Assembly: GCA_004335835.1 (NCBI GenBank)
Contig: RWJK01000266.1
Coordinates: forward strand, 1 to 46,849
Length of the DNA: 46,849 bases
Direction: 5' to 3'
DNA from: Scenedesmus sp. ARA3
Taxonomy: Eukaryota > Chlorophyta > Chlorophyceae > Sphaeropleales > Scenedesmaceae
In this document: one piece after another, positions 1-12,289 of the stretch
Position numbering within the stretch: the first letter of the stretch is position 1
Layout of the letters: every line of letters starts with the position of its first letter
The notes under the pieces: model-generated
Told to the model about the DNA's origin: nothing
What the model saw: the letters and a program-made list of their open reading frames with translations, nothing else
The model's database searches: none
Made by a program: the position numbers and the translations under genes

Positions 1-403
1 CATGCCACAGCTGCTATAGCAGGTTGCAGGACCGTCGATAGTCTTGCTGGTCCTCCCACGTAGCGCCACAGCAGTGCTTGTGCTGGTGCGCATACGATTG
101 ACATCTAAGTGTTGAAGCTGGCCAAGCCAATGTGCAGGTCGAGATGCTGGAGAATGCCGCGGCCTGCCTGGCCCCAGGCTCTCCTTCAGCAGCTTGTCTT
201 GCCTGTTGATGCTGGGGTGTTGCATGGCGCTTGCAAGGGTACAAGGCTGGACACCTCCTTGTACAGTACTGTGCACATGTGGCAGCGTGCATGAAAGGAC
301 TGGGTGTGCTGCGCATGGTGACAGATCCTCCAGGAGAAGCTGTACACGAGTTATAGTCAACTTTTGAAGCACGACAAGACAATGTGCACGCCAAGATGCA
401 GGA

Positions 404-456
404 GAAGGGCTAGGCTCAGCAAGCCAGCAGTGCTGGCTTGCTGAGCGCAGCCCTTC
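404..456. repeat. 53-nt near-perfect inverted repeat
   Basis: Arms 404-429 and 431-456 are 26 nt each, separated by one base. They match as reverse complements at 24 of 26 positions, with the two mismatches next to each other in the CTAG/GCAG part of the stem. The equivalent spot in the other repeat copy (around 155-190) lacks it, so the palindrome is an insertion or local rearrangement. As RNA it would form a long stem with essentially no loop. It could be a foldback-element remnant or a small-RNA source; nothing in the sequence decides between them. Confidence 0.75.
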
Positions 457-569
457 TTCAGCAGCTTATCTTGCCTGCTGTATACAAAGTGCAGGCCGGG
501 GTGTTGCATCGCGCATGCAAGGTTACAATGCACACATTACCGTAAAACAGTATTCGCACATGTGGCAAC

Positions 570-588
570 TTTAGGGTTTAGGGTTTGG
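570..588 (+). repeat. Interstitial telomere-like motif (TTTAGGG)
   Basis: About two and a half units of the plant/green-algal telomere heptamer TTTAGGG lie inside the Argonaute intron. The same heptamer recurs near the right end of the window. Confidence 0.7.
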
Positions 589-704
589 CTTGGTGTGCTG
601 TGCACGGTGACAGTCACCTGCAATCGCTTGGTGTTTGCATCATCATGAACACTCACTTGTCGTGCTGCCCTGCAACTGCGCCTTGCTCCCCCCCCCTCCC
701 CCAG

Positions 705-3568
705 GGCTCCTGGAACCTGCGTGACGTGGTGTTCCCGAGCGGCGCGGTCATTGAGTCCTGGGCCTTCACCAGCCTGGTGGACCCGCAGTACCTGGTCAAC
801 GACGGGCCCACGGGCACCAACACCTTCCTGGCAGACCTGGTGGGCATGTGCAACAAGACGGGGCTCAAGTGCGACATGCCCGCCCTGGGCCCCTGGGACC
901 CGCGCAGCTCCATCGAGCAGCGCCTGGCGGCAGCCAAGGACGCCGCGCAGCGCAAGTTCGGCAAGGAGTGAGTGGCTTGCTCTCATTGCTGCGGCTGTTG
1001 TACACCTGTTTTGCTGCTGTAATTGCACTGAAACGTTGCGCATTTATCACCCTTGTGCTTGTTGCACATGGTGCGCTGTGCACTCCTTGCTCCTGTGTCA
1101 TGTCCTGCAGCCCTGGCCGGCCGCTGCAGCACAGCACTCGCATCTTATAGCCTGCTGTCTCTGGTTGCTTCCTCGCGCCACCCCCGCAGGTGCCAGATGG
1201 TGCTGGTGCTGCTGGAGCGCAAGCAGACCAGCGGCGAGTCACCCTACGCGCTGGTCAAGCAGGCGGGCGACAGCGCGCTGGGCATCCGCACGCAGTGCTT
1301 CGCGGCTGACAAGGCGGGCATCGGGCGCAACGCGCGGCCTCCCAAGGGCCGCCTGCAGTACTGCGCCAACTTGGCCATGAAGATCAACACCAAGATGGGA
1401 GGCGTCAACGTGAAGCTGCTGGACGACCCGCAGCAGGTGGGGAGGCCGAGGCGGCAGGGCGCGGCCCAATGCGTGGTGACTGCAGGCGTTTGCTGTGGTG
1501 TGCTGCTGTGGCTATCAGCAGCAGCTCTGAAGGTGGCATGGAATTACGGAAGCTATTGCAATCGTGGCACTCAATGCTTGCAGAGCAGCGCTCAGTGCTT
1601 ATTTGCAGCGACAAGCGACAATGCAGACAGGAGGTCTGCTGTGGCCCACCTGATGTTTTCAGCACGCATTTCCTTGCATTTGACGGCCGTTCCTCACTCG
1701 GTGTACCACTGCTGTGCCCCCGCTGGGCCGCGCGCTGCGCTGCTGCTGCAGCCCAAGGTGGTGCCTGTGGTGGGCACGGTGCCCTTCATGGTGTTTGGCG
1801 CTGACGTGACGCACCCCACCAGCTTTCACCCTGACGACCCCTCCATCGCGGCAGTCACGGCCAGCTACGACAGGACGCTGGGGCGATTCATGAGCCGCGT
1901 GCTGCGCCAGGTGCGTGGCAGGGGGAAGGGCTGCGTTGCTGACATGCAGGATGTGTGCTGCTGCACACAGCGAGAATTGACTTGTTGCGTACAGTGCAGC
2001 CCTGCGCCAGACTGAAGCCAAGCGCACGGCGTTCCCTGTCTGATGCCCGCTGTGTGCGCACACACCACGCTAACCATCGCCTGCCCCTGCATATACCTCC
2101 CCGCAGGGCCACCGTCAGGAGGTGATTGGCGCGCTGCAGGAGGTGGTGCAGGACATGCTGCAGGAGTTCCACCGCCGCAATAACGGGCGCAAGCCGCAGG
2201 CGCTCATCTACTACCGCGACGGCGTGGCAGACAGCCAGTTCCCCGCCGTGCTGGAGCACGAGTACACAGCCTTCAGGAAGGTGAGGTCGGCGGCACGGCT
2301 GGCCGTGTGGCTTGGCTGAGAGACTCGCACATGCAGCTGTGCCTGCCCAGCCCTGGAGTATGCGTAGTCAGGATCTTGCTCGGCTACTGTTTGACGCTGA
2401 TGCCAAGACGGGGCGTGCTGTTGCTGCTGCTTGTGCAGGCCTGCTACGCGCTGGAGGAGGGCTACTGCCCGCCCATCACGTTTGTGGTGGTGCAGAAGCG
2501 CCACAACACGCGGCTGTTCCCCACCGAGGGCGCAGACAGGTCGGGCAACTGCCTGCCAGGCACTGTGGTGGACAGCGAGATCTGCCACCCCACGCAGTTT
2601 GACTTCTTCCTGAACAGCCACGCGGGCCTGCAGGGCCACAACAAGCCCGCGCACTACCACGTGCTGGTGGACGAGAACGGCTTCAGTGCTGACGCGCTGC
2701 AGCTGTTCACCTACTGGCAGTGCTACCTGTACTGCCGCTGCACACGGTGCGCAGCAGTGGGGGCTGGCGCTGTGTGCTGGTGTTGGCTGTCTTTCTGCCA
2801 GCTGTGTGACTGATGCAATTCGGGCAGTTTAGCGTACCTGCAGGAATCAGGGCTAGGGCAGCAGTCGCATTGCTACCGTGTGTTGCGCAGCAGATCATTG
2901 TGCATGTATCCTTTTGTTCATGGTGCCTCTGAGTGCTGTGCCGTTGCTGACAGGTGTGCATGGTGCTTGCTCTCCAGACGCAAGGCAGCCCACAGCTGGC
3001 CAGGACATCGAAGGGCTAGGCTGCAGTTGACAGAGCCAGCTACATATGTTGCGCCTGTGCTGCTGCATGACTGTGACCAACACCTCAAAACTCATCTCTG
3101 CTGCCATGGCTGCTGCTGGCCGCAGGTCTGTGTCGTACGTGCCCGCCGCCTACTACGCGCACCTGGCCGCCTTCAGGGGCCGCCTCATGAAGCGCGAGGC
3201 GGACGAGGGCAGCATGGTCAGCAGCGGCAGCGGCAGCGGCGAGCGCGGGCCAGAGGTGCTGCAGATCCCGGTGAGGCGCCTGGCCGTGTGTGTGTGTTGG
3301 GNGGGGGGGCATGGCGGCAGCCGCGTGCTGTACTGAAGGGCAGGGGCGTAGTTGCTGTGGCAGTGCATGTGGCATAAGGATAGTGTTGGAAGGCGTTCGG
3401 CAGCTGCAGCTTGCTGTCAGCTGTTGTTTGCAGCTGTTGTGAGCTGGTCAGGTGGTTTGGGGCGTCTGCTGCTGGTGCGCGGGCTCCCTGTGCTGTTGCT
3501 GACGTGCTGGCTTCTGCTGCTGCCGCCTGCAGGACCGCTACGCCAACATGTGCATGTTCTACGCCTAA
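705..3568 (+). CDS. AGO: Argonaute, 3' part (MID and PIWI domains)
   Basis: Guide-RNA-binding effector of RNA silencing. Exons: 705-967, 1190-1436, 1752-1910, 2107-2280, 2439-2746, 3126-3270, 3533-3568; all junctions are GT-AG and in phase, giving 443 residues to the stop. The MID domain begins at the WNLR motif, and the 5'-phosphate pocket is kept (PYALVK, TQC, MKIN). PIWI has all four slicer residues, numbered in this fragment: D188 in FGADVTHP, E228 in HRQEV, D261 in YYRDGV and H353 in PAHYHVL. Family motifs KRHNTRLF and NSHAGLQGH follow. The protein ends in MCMFYA, close to the eukaryotic YFA-type C terminus. The N and PAZ domains are missing only because the window starts inside the gene. 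The intact tetrad predicts cleavage activity. A single unknown base at 3302 falls in an intron and does not affect the model. Confidence 0.95.
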
Positions 3569-3891
3569 GGGCAGCATGGGACATGGGCTACTGTGGCAGC
3601 TCATGCGCAGCGCGTAGCTGGCAGGCTCGGGCCTGGGGCAGCATTGCTGCGAGTGTGCAGCGCCGATCTGACGAGGATGGTGAGGGTGGGGAGGACTGCA
3701 GGGCAGGTGCAGGGTAGTGCAGCTGGTGCCAGCATGCATGCAGCTGTTTGGTATCAGCTGGCCGTTTTTCAGCTGGCGCGGCGCGCCTGCAGGCCGCTGC
3801 GGCATCGTTTGGGTGGTGGCGCAGCAGTAGTGGGTGGTGCTCGGCTGGCAAGAAAGGCTGGCATGAAAAACTGTGCCTGTTCGTGTGTAGC

Positions 3892-3896
3892 TGTAA
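3892..3896 (+). terminator. TGTAA poly(A) signal for Argonaute
   Basis: First TGTAA pentamer after the Argonaute stop, about 320 bases downstream. TGTAA is the common polyadenylation signal in chlorophycean algae. A cleavage site 10-20 bases later is expected but cannot be read from sequence. Confidence 0.5.
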
Positions 3897-4906
3897 TGCT
3901 GATGCAGGGGTAGTGTAGGCTATCAGTTGCAGCGTATTAGTTCCTGCTGCTCATTTTATTGTATGTGACTGTCTGGGGGTGCTATTCACGTGTACCAAGA
4001 GCAGTGTGTTCACTCGACCCAGCAATGTACATGTGCCGCATATGGCCGGCTTTTCCGCGAGTGCAGCATTCTTTGCTCAGAAGAACTAGCAACCTGGCGT
4101 TGCGATTGAGTGTGACATGTTAAAAGGTGTTGAGGACGTTGTGCAGGCATGCAGTCTGCAGGACTGCTCTTTGTGCCAGTGGGGTGCGCAGGTGGCCGGG
4201 GGATCCCTGTCATGTGGTTGGCAGGCTGCAGCAAGACCCTTGTGTGGCTGGTTGTGTTGGTATAGCATGCCAGAGTTGTGGAGATGACACCAGCGTTTAC
4301 TATGTGCATGGGGTGTTTCAAGCGTCGGGTGCCCATTGCTGCTCAGTTGGTTTTCAAACAGTTGTGCACGGCAGCTTGCAGTGAGCCGACGGGCAACAGA
4401 GCAGAGGCTCCTGAGTTGTTTCCTTGCCTGCTTGCTTTCCTACTTGCAAGGATCCGTCTTTTTGACAGCTCCTCTGTAAGCCTGCGATGCACGTATACAT
4501 CGACCGCGGTCTGCTGATCTGTCAGCCGAACCCTAGAGGGCCAAGCTGATGACAAGGTCTCAGAGGACACAAGGCGTCATGTGACACACTGTGTGTACGC
4601 GTGCTCAGACCGAACTTAAAACATCAGAATCTGTTTCAAGTAATTTAAAATGCTGTTACTTGCAGCTATGCGTCTCCTGTACCGCCACTGATGGAATGGC
4701 GCGACAGCCTGAAAGTTCTTCATCTGTTCGATGGCCATCGAGGTGCCAGTAGCGCCTTTGCAAGTCATGATACGTTGAAATGTCAAGTGAAAGTGAGTAT
4801 CTGCTCGATTGATTCGCCACAGGTGCAACCTAAGCACTGCAATTATGCAAACACCAAAGTAGTGCTTCCTCTTGACTTGGCCAACGCAGCATAGCAGAGC
4901 TGGAAC
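3897..4906. other. Spacer between Argonaute and the C2-like gene
   Basis: About 1 kb without a supportable exon. It should contain the promoter and 5' leader of the following gene. It is less GC-rich than the coding areas around 4610-4650, which include short AT runs, but no definite promoter element can be named. Confidence 0.5.
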
Positions 4907-7900
4907 ATGGCTGATCCTCTGCCTACTATGCGTTCTGCTGCAGAGTCACCAGCCAGGCCTCAGCAGCTGTCAGCTGTGGTGTCAGGTCACAAGCAGCAGT
5001 TGGGGGCGCTGCTGTCAGAGCGGCAGCAGTTGCTGCAGGCGCAGGCCGGCCTGCTAAGGAGTTATGTCATGGCTGGAGTGCCACTGCCTAAGGTGTGGGA
5101 CCTCGTCTCTTCAATGTCATGAGCACTGTGCAGTTATCGCAAAGCAGTGCACCTGCACAAGACCTGTTGTGGACACAGATCTGTGTCCTCTAGCGGACTG
5201 CACCCCTGGGCATACTCTGCAACTGCGTGACCATCCTGCTGGTCTGTTGGCCGCCCGGCCAGCTGCGCTACGCGTTGATGCTTGCAGCACGCATGCTTGT
5301 TGCAGGGCGCGAGTGATGCTGGCGCATCCTCTGCTGAGCGGCGGCAGCAGCTGGTGGCGCAGCTGACGCAGGAGGAGGGCGCCGCGCGTGCAGCGCTGGA
5401 GGCGCTGAAGCAGGTGACTCGCGGCACAGCGCAGCGCACAGCAGCTGTGCACTTCACAAGGAGCCAGAAGCATGATGCTATGCTTGTGGCATATGGTTAG
5501 CGCGAACAGGCAACAATTGGGCTGCATCAGGCATCTCAGCAGAACGATGCCTGGGGCCAGTAGTTACAACTGCGGCCCAGATAAACTGCTTTGCCAAGCC
5601 AAACCTGACAAGTCCTACCTCTACAACGTTGCAGGGATTTCCCTTATCAAAAGCCAAGGAGGTCGGCGCTAGTGTGATGAAGCAAGCACAGGAGCTGGCA
5701 GCAGGCAGCCAGGGGCAGCTGCCCTTGCCAGCAGGCAGCAGCGCGCCACAGGCGCAGTGCGTGCTGCTAGCAGCTGGACAGGCTGCAGCTAGCAGCGACC
5801 AGCAGCAGGCGGGTGTGCTGTCAACTGCAGCCACTTCCGGCACAGCAGCAACAGCAGCAGCTGGCCGCCAGACAAGGGTGGCATTCAGCGCCAAACGCCA
5901 GCCAACAGCGCAGCAGTCGAGTGGCTTCAACCGCAGTGCCAGCCCGCCGTTGCTCGCAGCAAATGACGGGTATGAAGACATTGAAGAGGGCGCTGCAGGC
6001 GGCAGTTACCAGCCCCAACGGTGAGCATCACATGTTCGTCCCAGTGCTAGTCTAGGAACAGCTGGAGTTCCGCTGCTGTGTTGCCTGCAATGCCTCAGCT
6101 TGGATGTTACCCGCTGACGTGCTGCTGCCGCACCTGCACCCTGCCTGCTGACATGGCCCTAGGCGTCCTGCAAGCCACACAGTGCTCCAGGAGCAGCAGA
6201 GCGCCAGCAGCAGTGCAGCGCCTGCCCCTGCGTATGTGAAGCAGCTGCAGGCTCAGGTGGCGGCGCTGCAGGCCACACTGAGCAGCCAGCTGAGGCCTGC
6301 GCCTGCTGCACCTGACCCCTGGAGCCAGCTGCTGCCAGCCATGACCGCAGCAGCAATGTTTGCCGGAAATCCAGCAGTAGCAGCCTTGACAGCAGCAGCA
6401 GGGGGGCAGCAGTCAGCGCTTGCAGGATGGGGCCAGCTTGCAGAACTGCCCAGTGCAGGGCCTGCCGCAGCTGTGTCTGCATCGCTGGGCGTGCCGCCTG
6501 ACGTGCTGGCAGCAGACCCCAGCCTGGCTGCTGCCGTGTCTGCGCACACGCGCGACATGGCGCTGCTGCGCATGGATGTGGAGAAGGTGCGCGCGGCTTC
6601 AGAGCTGCAGCAGCTGAAGGCGCAACTGGCGGCAGCGGTGCAGCAGCAGCAGCAGCAGCAAGCGCAGCAAGTGCCAGTGCCCCCACTGCCGGAGCTGTAC
6701 AGCAGCAGCGGCAGAAGGCGAACAGGCGTGCAGCAGTGGCAGGAGCAGGGCGACGACGACGACCATCTGCTGCTTGGTGCCGGTCAGCAGCAGGAGCAGC
6801 AGCAGCCAGCTGATGACGAAGATGTGGCCAGCATGCACCACAAGGTAGGCAGCCTGCCTTGCTCTAGCTGCAGCTGCACAAGCAAGTGTGGGCATGAGCC
6901 CGCAACAGGCCAGCACTGTGTTGCTCTCAGTCATTGAACTGCATACAGTCATTGAACTGCATACTAAAGTTGAGTCGGCCACTTCAGTGCCGCCCTGTCC
7001 CAACCCCGCTTCGCATTGCAGTTGTCTGATGCAGATGGCTGGCTGGATGGGCTGGCTGCTGGCAGTGACGCGCTGCTGCCGGCTGTTGCTGCTGCCGAGG
7101 ACGAGGCGCTGGCCCCTGAGGAGGCCTCCGCGGTGCTGGCTGCGCGCGGTGCCGTGGCCAGCACGGATGTGCTGCAGGTGCATGTCGCGTCAGCAGGGCC
7201 CTTCAGCAGGCGTGGCACTTACAGGTAGGATGTGCAGCAGCACCTACGAGCAAGCGTCAGCACCAGCTCGCCAGCGCTGACCTGGAGCTGTCAATTGCCA
7301 ACTGGTTCCTGCCCGCACATCAAAGCAGCCACTGGGCCTCCACAACCAGGCTTGCCCCACTGCTCCACCCTGCAGTGTGTGATTGCTGCAACAGTCACGC
7401 TCAGTGCAAGACCAGCACGCGCCACTTCTTGATGAGCTGTCTGGATGCTGCTGTGCAAACAGGCACGGTTTGCCTGCATGGTGGTGGCCTCCCAAGCATC
7501 GGCCCTGTGCATAACACAGCCCATGGGCTTCCTTGTGCACAGCATGCTCCCCTGTGCCGACCTGTTTGCCGACGTGTGTGCTGCCATTGTGGCTGTGCCG
7601 CCAGGGTGACTGCGGTGCTGTACGAGGGTTACCAGCCAGTGGAGGGGGCGCCAGGGCAGCAGGTCAGCGCCAGCACCAGCAAGCGCGTGGTGGTGCCACT
7701 CGGCAGCAGCAGCGCAGCGCCAGGCGATGCTGATGCTGCGGCCAGCACTGGCTCCGGTGTGGCCAACTTCAACGAGGGCCTGTCACTCAAGGGCGTGAGC
7801 CTGAGTGCGAGCAGCACGCTGGTGCTTGAGCTGCACATGGCAAAGCCTGGCTTGGCGGGGCTGCCCACCAAGGAGGCGCTGGTGGGCTGGGCGGCGCTGC

Positions 7901-10900
7901 CTGTGCTCAGCAGCGGCCAGGTGCGCGGCACAGGCCAGCAGACCCAGCGTTGCAGGTACATGCGTGACAGGATAGTGTACAGACTGTTGAAAAGCAGTCG
8001 CATCTGCCTCATCAGAGCGCATTAGCATGCTGTACATTTACAATGTTGTGGCAACGACAACACTGGAAATCAGGGCCCTGCCGGCGCCCCGGCCAGTTAT
8101 ATATCTACCAACCTCTGCGCTGCTTGCCATGCTGCTGCAGGTGGTGCCCGGGCAGCAGAGCCTGCCGCTGTTCCGACTGCCGCTCATGCTCACGGCGCAG
8201 CGCAAATTCACGTACGACGGCGCGCTGCTGGACGTGCGGCTGGCGGTGTACCGGGGCGCGCCTGGCGACACCGCCCTGGGACCAGGCGCGGCCGCTGCTG
8301 GGCCGGCAAGGTCTGAAGTGGCTGTGGGCCAGGGGCAGCACGAGGACATCCCTGGTGTGCCCAGCGCGGCGTGGGTGCGCGTGCAGCGTGGCGTACCGCC
8401 TGCCGACCCATACACGCCAGGTGCGCATGCACGGCAGCGGTGGTGCCTGTTTGTGTACGTCAGCCATGTGCTGAGCCAGCACGCACATCCCTGGTCTGCT
8501 GCGTCTACAGTCTACATGAAGTGCCAGATCCCTGATGCCTGGTGTGCGCTTGGCAGTCAACAGATCAGGTTGTTTGCCTAGCCACTGCTGCCCGGTTAGT
8601 GGCTAAATCTTCACGGCAGTAAAACAGCAATGACACGCAGCATGCACCTGCTCCCTCGCTGCGCTGGCTGCTGCTGCCGCCCGCAGGTGATGGCCTGGTG
8701 GTGGTGGTGGACGCGGCGCGCTTTCTGCCCGCCAGCGTGACCATCAGCAGGGTGCTGGGCAGCGTGTGGAGCAGCAGTGGTGCGCTGCTGGCGGGGCCCT
8801 GGGAGGGCGTGGCGCAGCCTGACAGCGATGCGCTCAACCCGCGCTACGCCTGCAGCGCCACGCTTGGCGTGCAGCACAACAACACGCGCTTAGAGGACGC
8901 CACGGCAACACTCATGCTGCAGGTGCGGGCTGGCCTGTGGCTGCTGCACACGTGAAGCTGGCGTGACAAGCATCTGCTGCTGATGGTGTCGGAGTGCCCC
9001 CTGTTGCTCCGCCACCATTCTCTGGTTGCCCATGTGGCGTGACTGGCTGTGCCGACGCGTAGCTAGGGCCTTCCCTGCAAGCTGATATCCTTCACCACCC
9101 CCACCTTGCGACCAAGCCGCACCTCCTGTCTGCTGCCGGTGCTGGCTCCAGGTGCAAACCATTGAGCGCACCAGCGGCGTGCTGCGCGTGGTGGGCTTTG
9201 CGCTGCTGGGGCTGTTCCTGGACCCCAAGGCGGGCGGCCAGCCCGTGAGCAGGAGCATACAGGACTATGTGCTCAACCAGGGGGCATTCCAGGTTGGCGG
9301 GGGGGGGAGGGGGGGTCCTGCGGCAGGGCAGAGGGGCAGGGGCCACAAGTGTAGTGAGAAGTCTCGGCGTCGACTGATTGGGTGTTGTGGTCTGCACCAC
9401 AATGTTGCACAGCTCCAGTCGCCGCTCGCTGCTGTATCGACCTATGCATGTTGCTGGATGCCTTGAGTGCTTCTGTCCTGCCTGCTGGTGTGCTGCAGGT
9501 GCCGCTGCATGCGGGGGCGCCCTCCTCGTCAGGCCCGCTGCGTGGCACAAGCTTGGACGACATTCCACGCCTGCCCTGTGCATCACTGCTGCTGCGCATC
9601 CTTACGCCAGGTGGGGCAGAGCTGTTTGGACACGCTGCCTGTCGCTCAGAGGCACAGTCGCACGTCATTGCGCTTGTAGTGGCAGCAGCTGATGCAGTGA
9701 CTGCTGGTCAGAGTCAAACTAGTACCACAGTTTTTGTACAGCACAAAACCTGTATGCTCTGCCGGCATTACGTGGCGTGGTAGCTGCGCTGAGGAGTGCT
9801 GCACCGATACAGGACATGCACATGTGGAACGCTGTGTCATGCCTGCATGGTGCTGCTGCTGCCTGCAGAGATGGCCAAGCTGGCACGCCGCAAGCCTGCC
9901 CCTGTGTATGCTGAGCGCGTGTACGACACCGTCAGCAGGGCGCTGCCCACGCCTTTGGAGCGCGTGCTGTACGCCAAAGTGCGGCGCAGCGGCATCAGTG
10001 GCTGCAGCTGCACAACAAAAGACATACATTGTTGCTTTGGCAGCTACCTGGCACATGTATGGCGTGCAGTATTGTTATGCACTGTATGTCTCGCCATCTA
10101 CTGCACATTGTCGCCTGCTGCACGTTGTTGGCTCAGCAACCACACTGTCTGCTGTTGTGCACACTAGGTCTTGGCCAGGCGGCCCATGAGCGTGAGGTCG
10201 GCAGCTCGCCTTGTCTCATGGCTCAGGTGTGTTCCGCCTTGTGGCTGATGTGCGCGGTCTTGTGTTCCTGCTTGCGCGGTTGCGCATCCGCTGTTCTGCA
10301 TTTTGTGTGACACGCGAGGCATATCTGCTTGTTCTGGCGAGTGATCCACAACTGGCCTGCCGACAGCAAACACCATTACAGTTCAAGAACTGTGCTGATG
10401 TGTGTTGCTGCGCTGGGCTTGCAGGCGGCAGCCAGGCGGCCTCAGCGGCAGGGTCAGCAGCGCCAGCAGGCGCGTCACTGGCGGGGACGGCGCTGCTGCT
10501 GGGGCTGCAGCCGGCAGCGGCGGCACAGGCGGTGGGCGCCTGCTGGCGCGCATGTTTGGCGGTGGCGGTGATGATGAGGCAGCTGCGGCAGCTGCGCACC
10601 TCAACACGGGCGACCCTGCTGCAGCCGTGGAGCTGCGCAGTGCAGAGCTGGAGGCTGCGCAAGGTGTGCAGGGTGCCATGATAACAGGTGCAATGCAGCG
10701 TGTCATGCGCAGGCTGTGACTCTTGATTATACTTGCAGCACTGTGCCATGCAAAGTTGAGCCTCTGGCTTAGGGCCTGGCCAGCAAACGTGTGTACCGGA
10801 CACCATTGGCAACAGCAGTTGACGTGCTGTTCAATTCCTCCCTTTGCTTTCTTGCTGCAGCTGAGCCGCTGCCTCCTTCAGACCCCGAGATCATCGACTG

Positions 10901-12256
10901 GCTGTCAGACGTCATGGAGCAGGCCTCAGCAGCAGCCACGGCAGCGCCAGGCAAGCCCGGCAGCAGCAGCAGCGGCTCCCTGAGCTTCATCAACCTCAAC
11001 ACGGGCTACGAGTACAGCGCCAGCCTGGGCTTCTTCGTGGCGCTGGACGGCGCGGCACGCCTGGCGCGGCTGCTGCCCACTGCTGGGCTGGTCAGCTACA
11101 GCCCGCCTGGCAGCCTGTACCAGGTGGGCGTGGGGGTGGGGGAGCCGGCAGCAAAGGCAGCATCGCAGTCGCAACATGCAAGTGCCGCAGGCAGGTGCAT
11201 TGCCACTCAGCTAGAAAGTGCTGCATTCAAGGCATTTAAACTTGTGCTGAGCATTGCTGAACCAGCCTTGCAGAGCTGAGCATGTGATGCGCGTTGTGCG
11301 CAGTTTGTATGCGATGGTGCTCAGCAATCCTACTGTTTCACACTGTTGCTCGCCGTCCTGCTCTGTTTCTGCTGCTGCTGCTGAGCTGCAGGACCACCCA
11401 CTGGTTGATGACGTGAAGGTGACACTGGACTATGACATGGACGCGCCACTGGCAGCACCGGTGAGGGCGCCCCTGAATGGTGGCTGCAACCCCATGAGCA
11501 ATGCATGTTCCGCCTCCACCGTCGGTGTTGTCGCAGCTGCTGAGCAGCTTGAGCAGTGAGTGTGCTCGCACGTCAGCCCACCTATGCCATGCCTGCCGCA
11601 GTTGGAGTCATCTGCTTGCAGCATATGCACACATGATAGCCACCAGCAGCTGACTGCCGGCTGCGTTGCTGCCCTCACTGGCTGCAGCGCTGGCTGGACG
11701 GCTACCAGCAGTTTGCAGGCGTGCCCTACCACCCCGCCCTGGTGCTGCTGGTGGACGTGCGCGCCGTGCTGCCAGGCAGCGCCAGCAGCTCGCCGCAGGG
11801 CTGGGCCTGCCTGCCGGTGTTTGAGCCAGCGGGCTGCTTCGTGGCCAGCGGCACCTACCAGCTGCCCCTCTTCCAGGTGGGCGGGAAGCATGAGGAGGGC
11901 AAGCAGCATTCACAATTCTGCCAGAGACTACAGTGTCTGTCAGGCTCTCAGATGTCATTGCTGAGGTATGATGATAGCCACCAGTTGAGCCATAGCCTGC
12001 AGGCAACTGGCAGCATGTGGTACCACAGCAGGCCGGTCAGCTTGCTTGTGTGTGAAAGTGTGTCTCTTCATCTCTTCATGCGTGCTACGTTGTGTGTGTG
12101 CGCTGCTGATCCCCTGCTGCTGCCAGGGCATCCCCTCCCACCAGCTGCTGGCTGAACTGGCGGCATCCTGCGACCCAGACGCCGTCATGCGCGGAGCCAT
12201 TGCGGTGAGACGCGTTGCACAGCAGCTGCTGCCAGCAGTAGCGCCATCACTTTTAG

Positions 12257-12289
<33 letters not shown>

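Larger units (their letters stand above)
112..615. repeat. Diverged direct duplication in the Argonaute intron
   Basis: Two related blocks occur in order, roughly 112-330 and 363-615. Shared words include CAATGTGCA, CTTCAGCAGCTT, GGGGTGTTGCAT, CGCATGTGGCA-like and GGTGACAG, each spaced about 250-280 bases apart. The second copy has gained the hairpin insert and a telomere-like motif. It looks like an old tandem duplication within an intron rather than coding sequence. Confidence 0.55.
1..704 (+). other. Intron (5' flank) of the Argonaute gene
   Basis: This stretch precedes the first recognisable Argonaute exon and ends in a pyrimidine-rich run and CAG acceptor just before position 705. I find no N or PAZ domain coding here, so the earlier exons of the gene must lie left of the window. 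It holds two diverged copies of a repeat, a strong hairpin and a short telomere-like motif, each listed separately. The short reading frames on both strands show no family resemblance and are treated as chance. Confidence 0.6.

Noticed and set aside
3301..3310. Unknown base next to a G run as a possible frameshift in Argonaute
   Set aside because: It falls in the intron between 3271 and 3532; the coding frame is intact on both sides.
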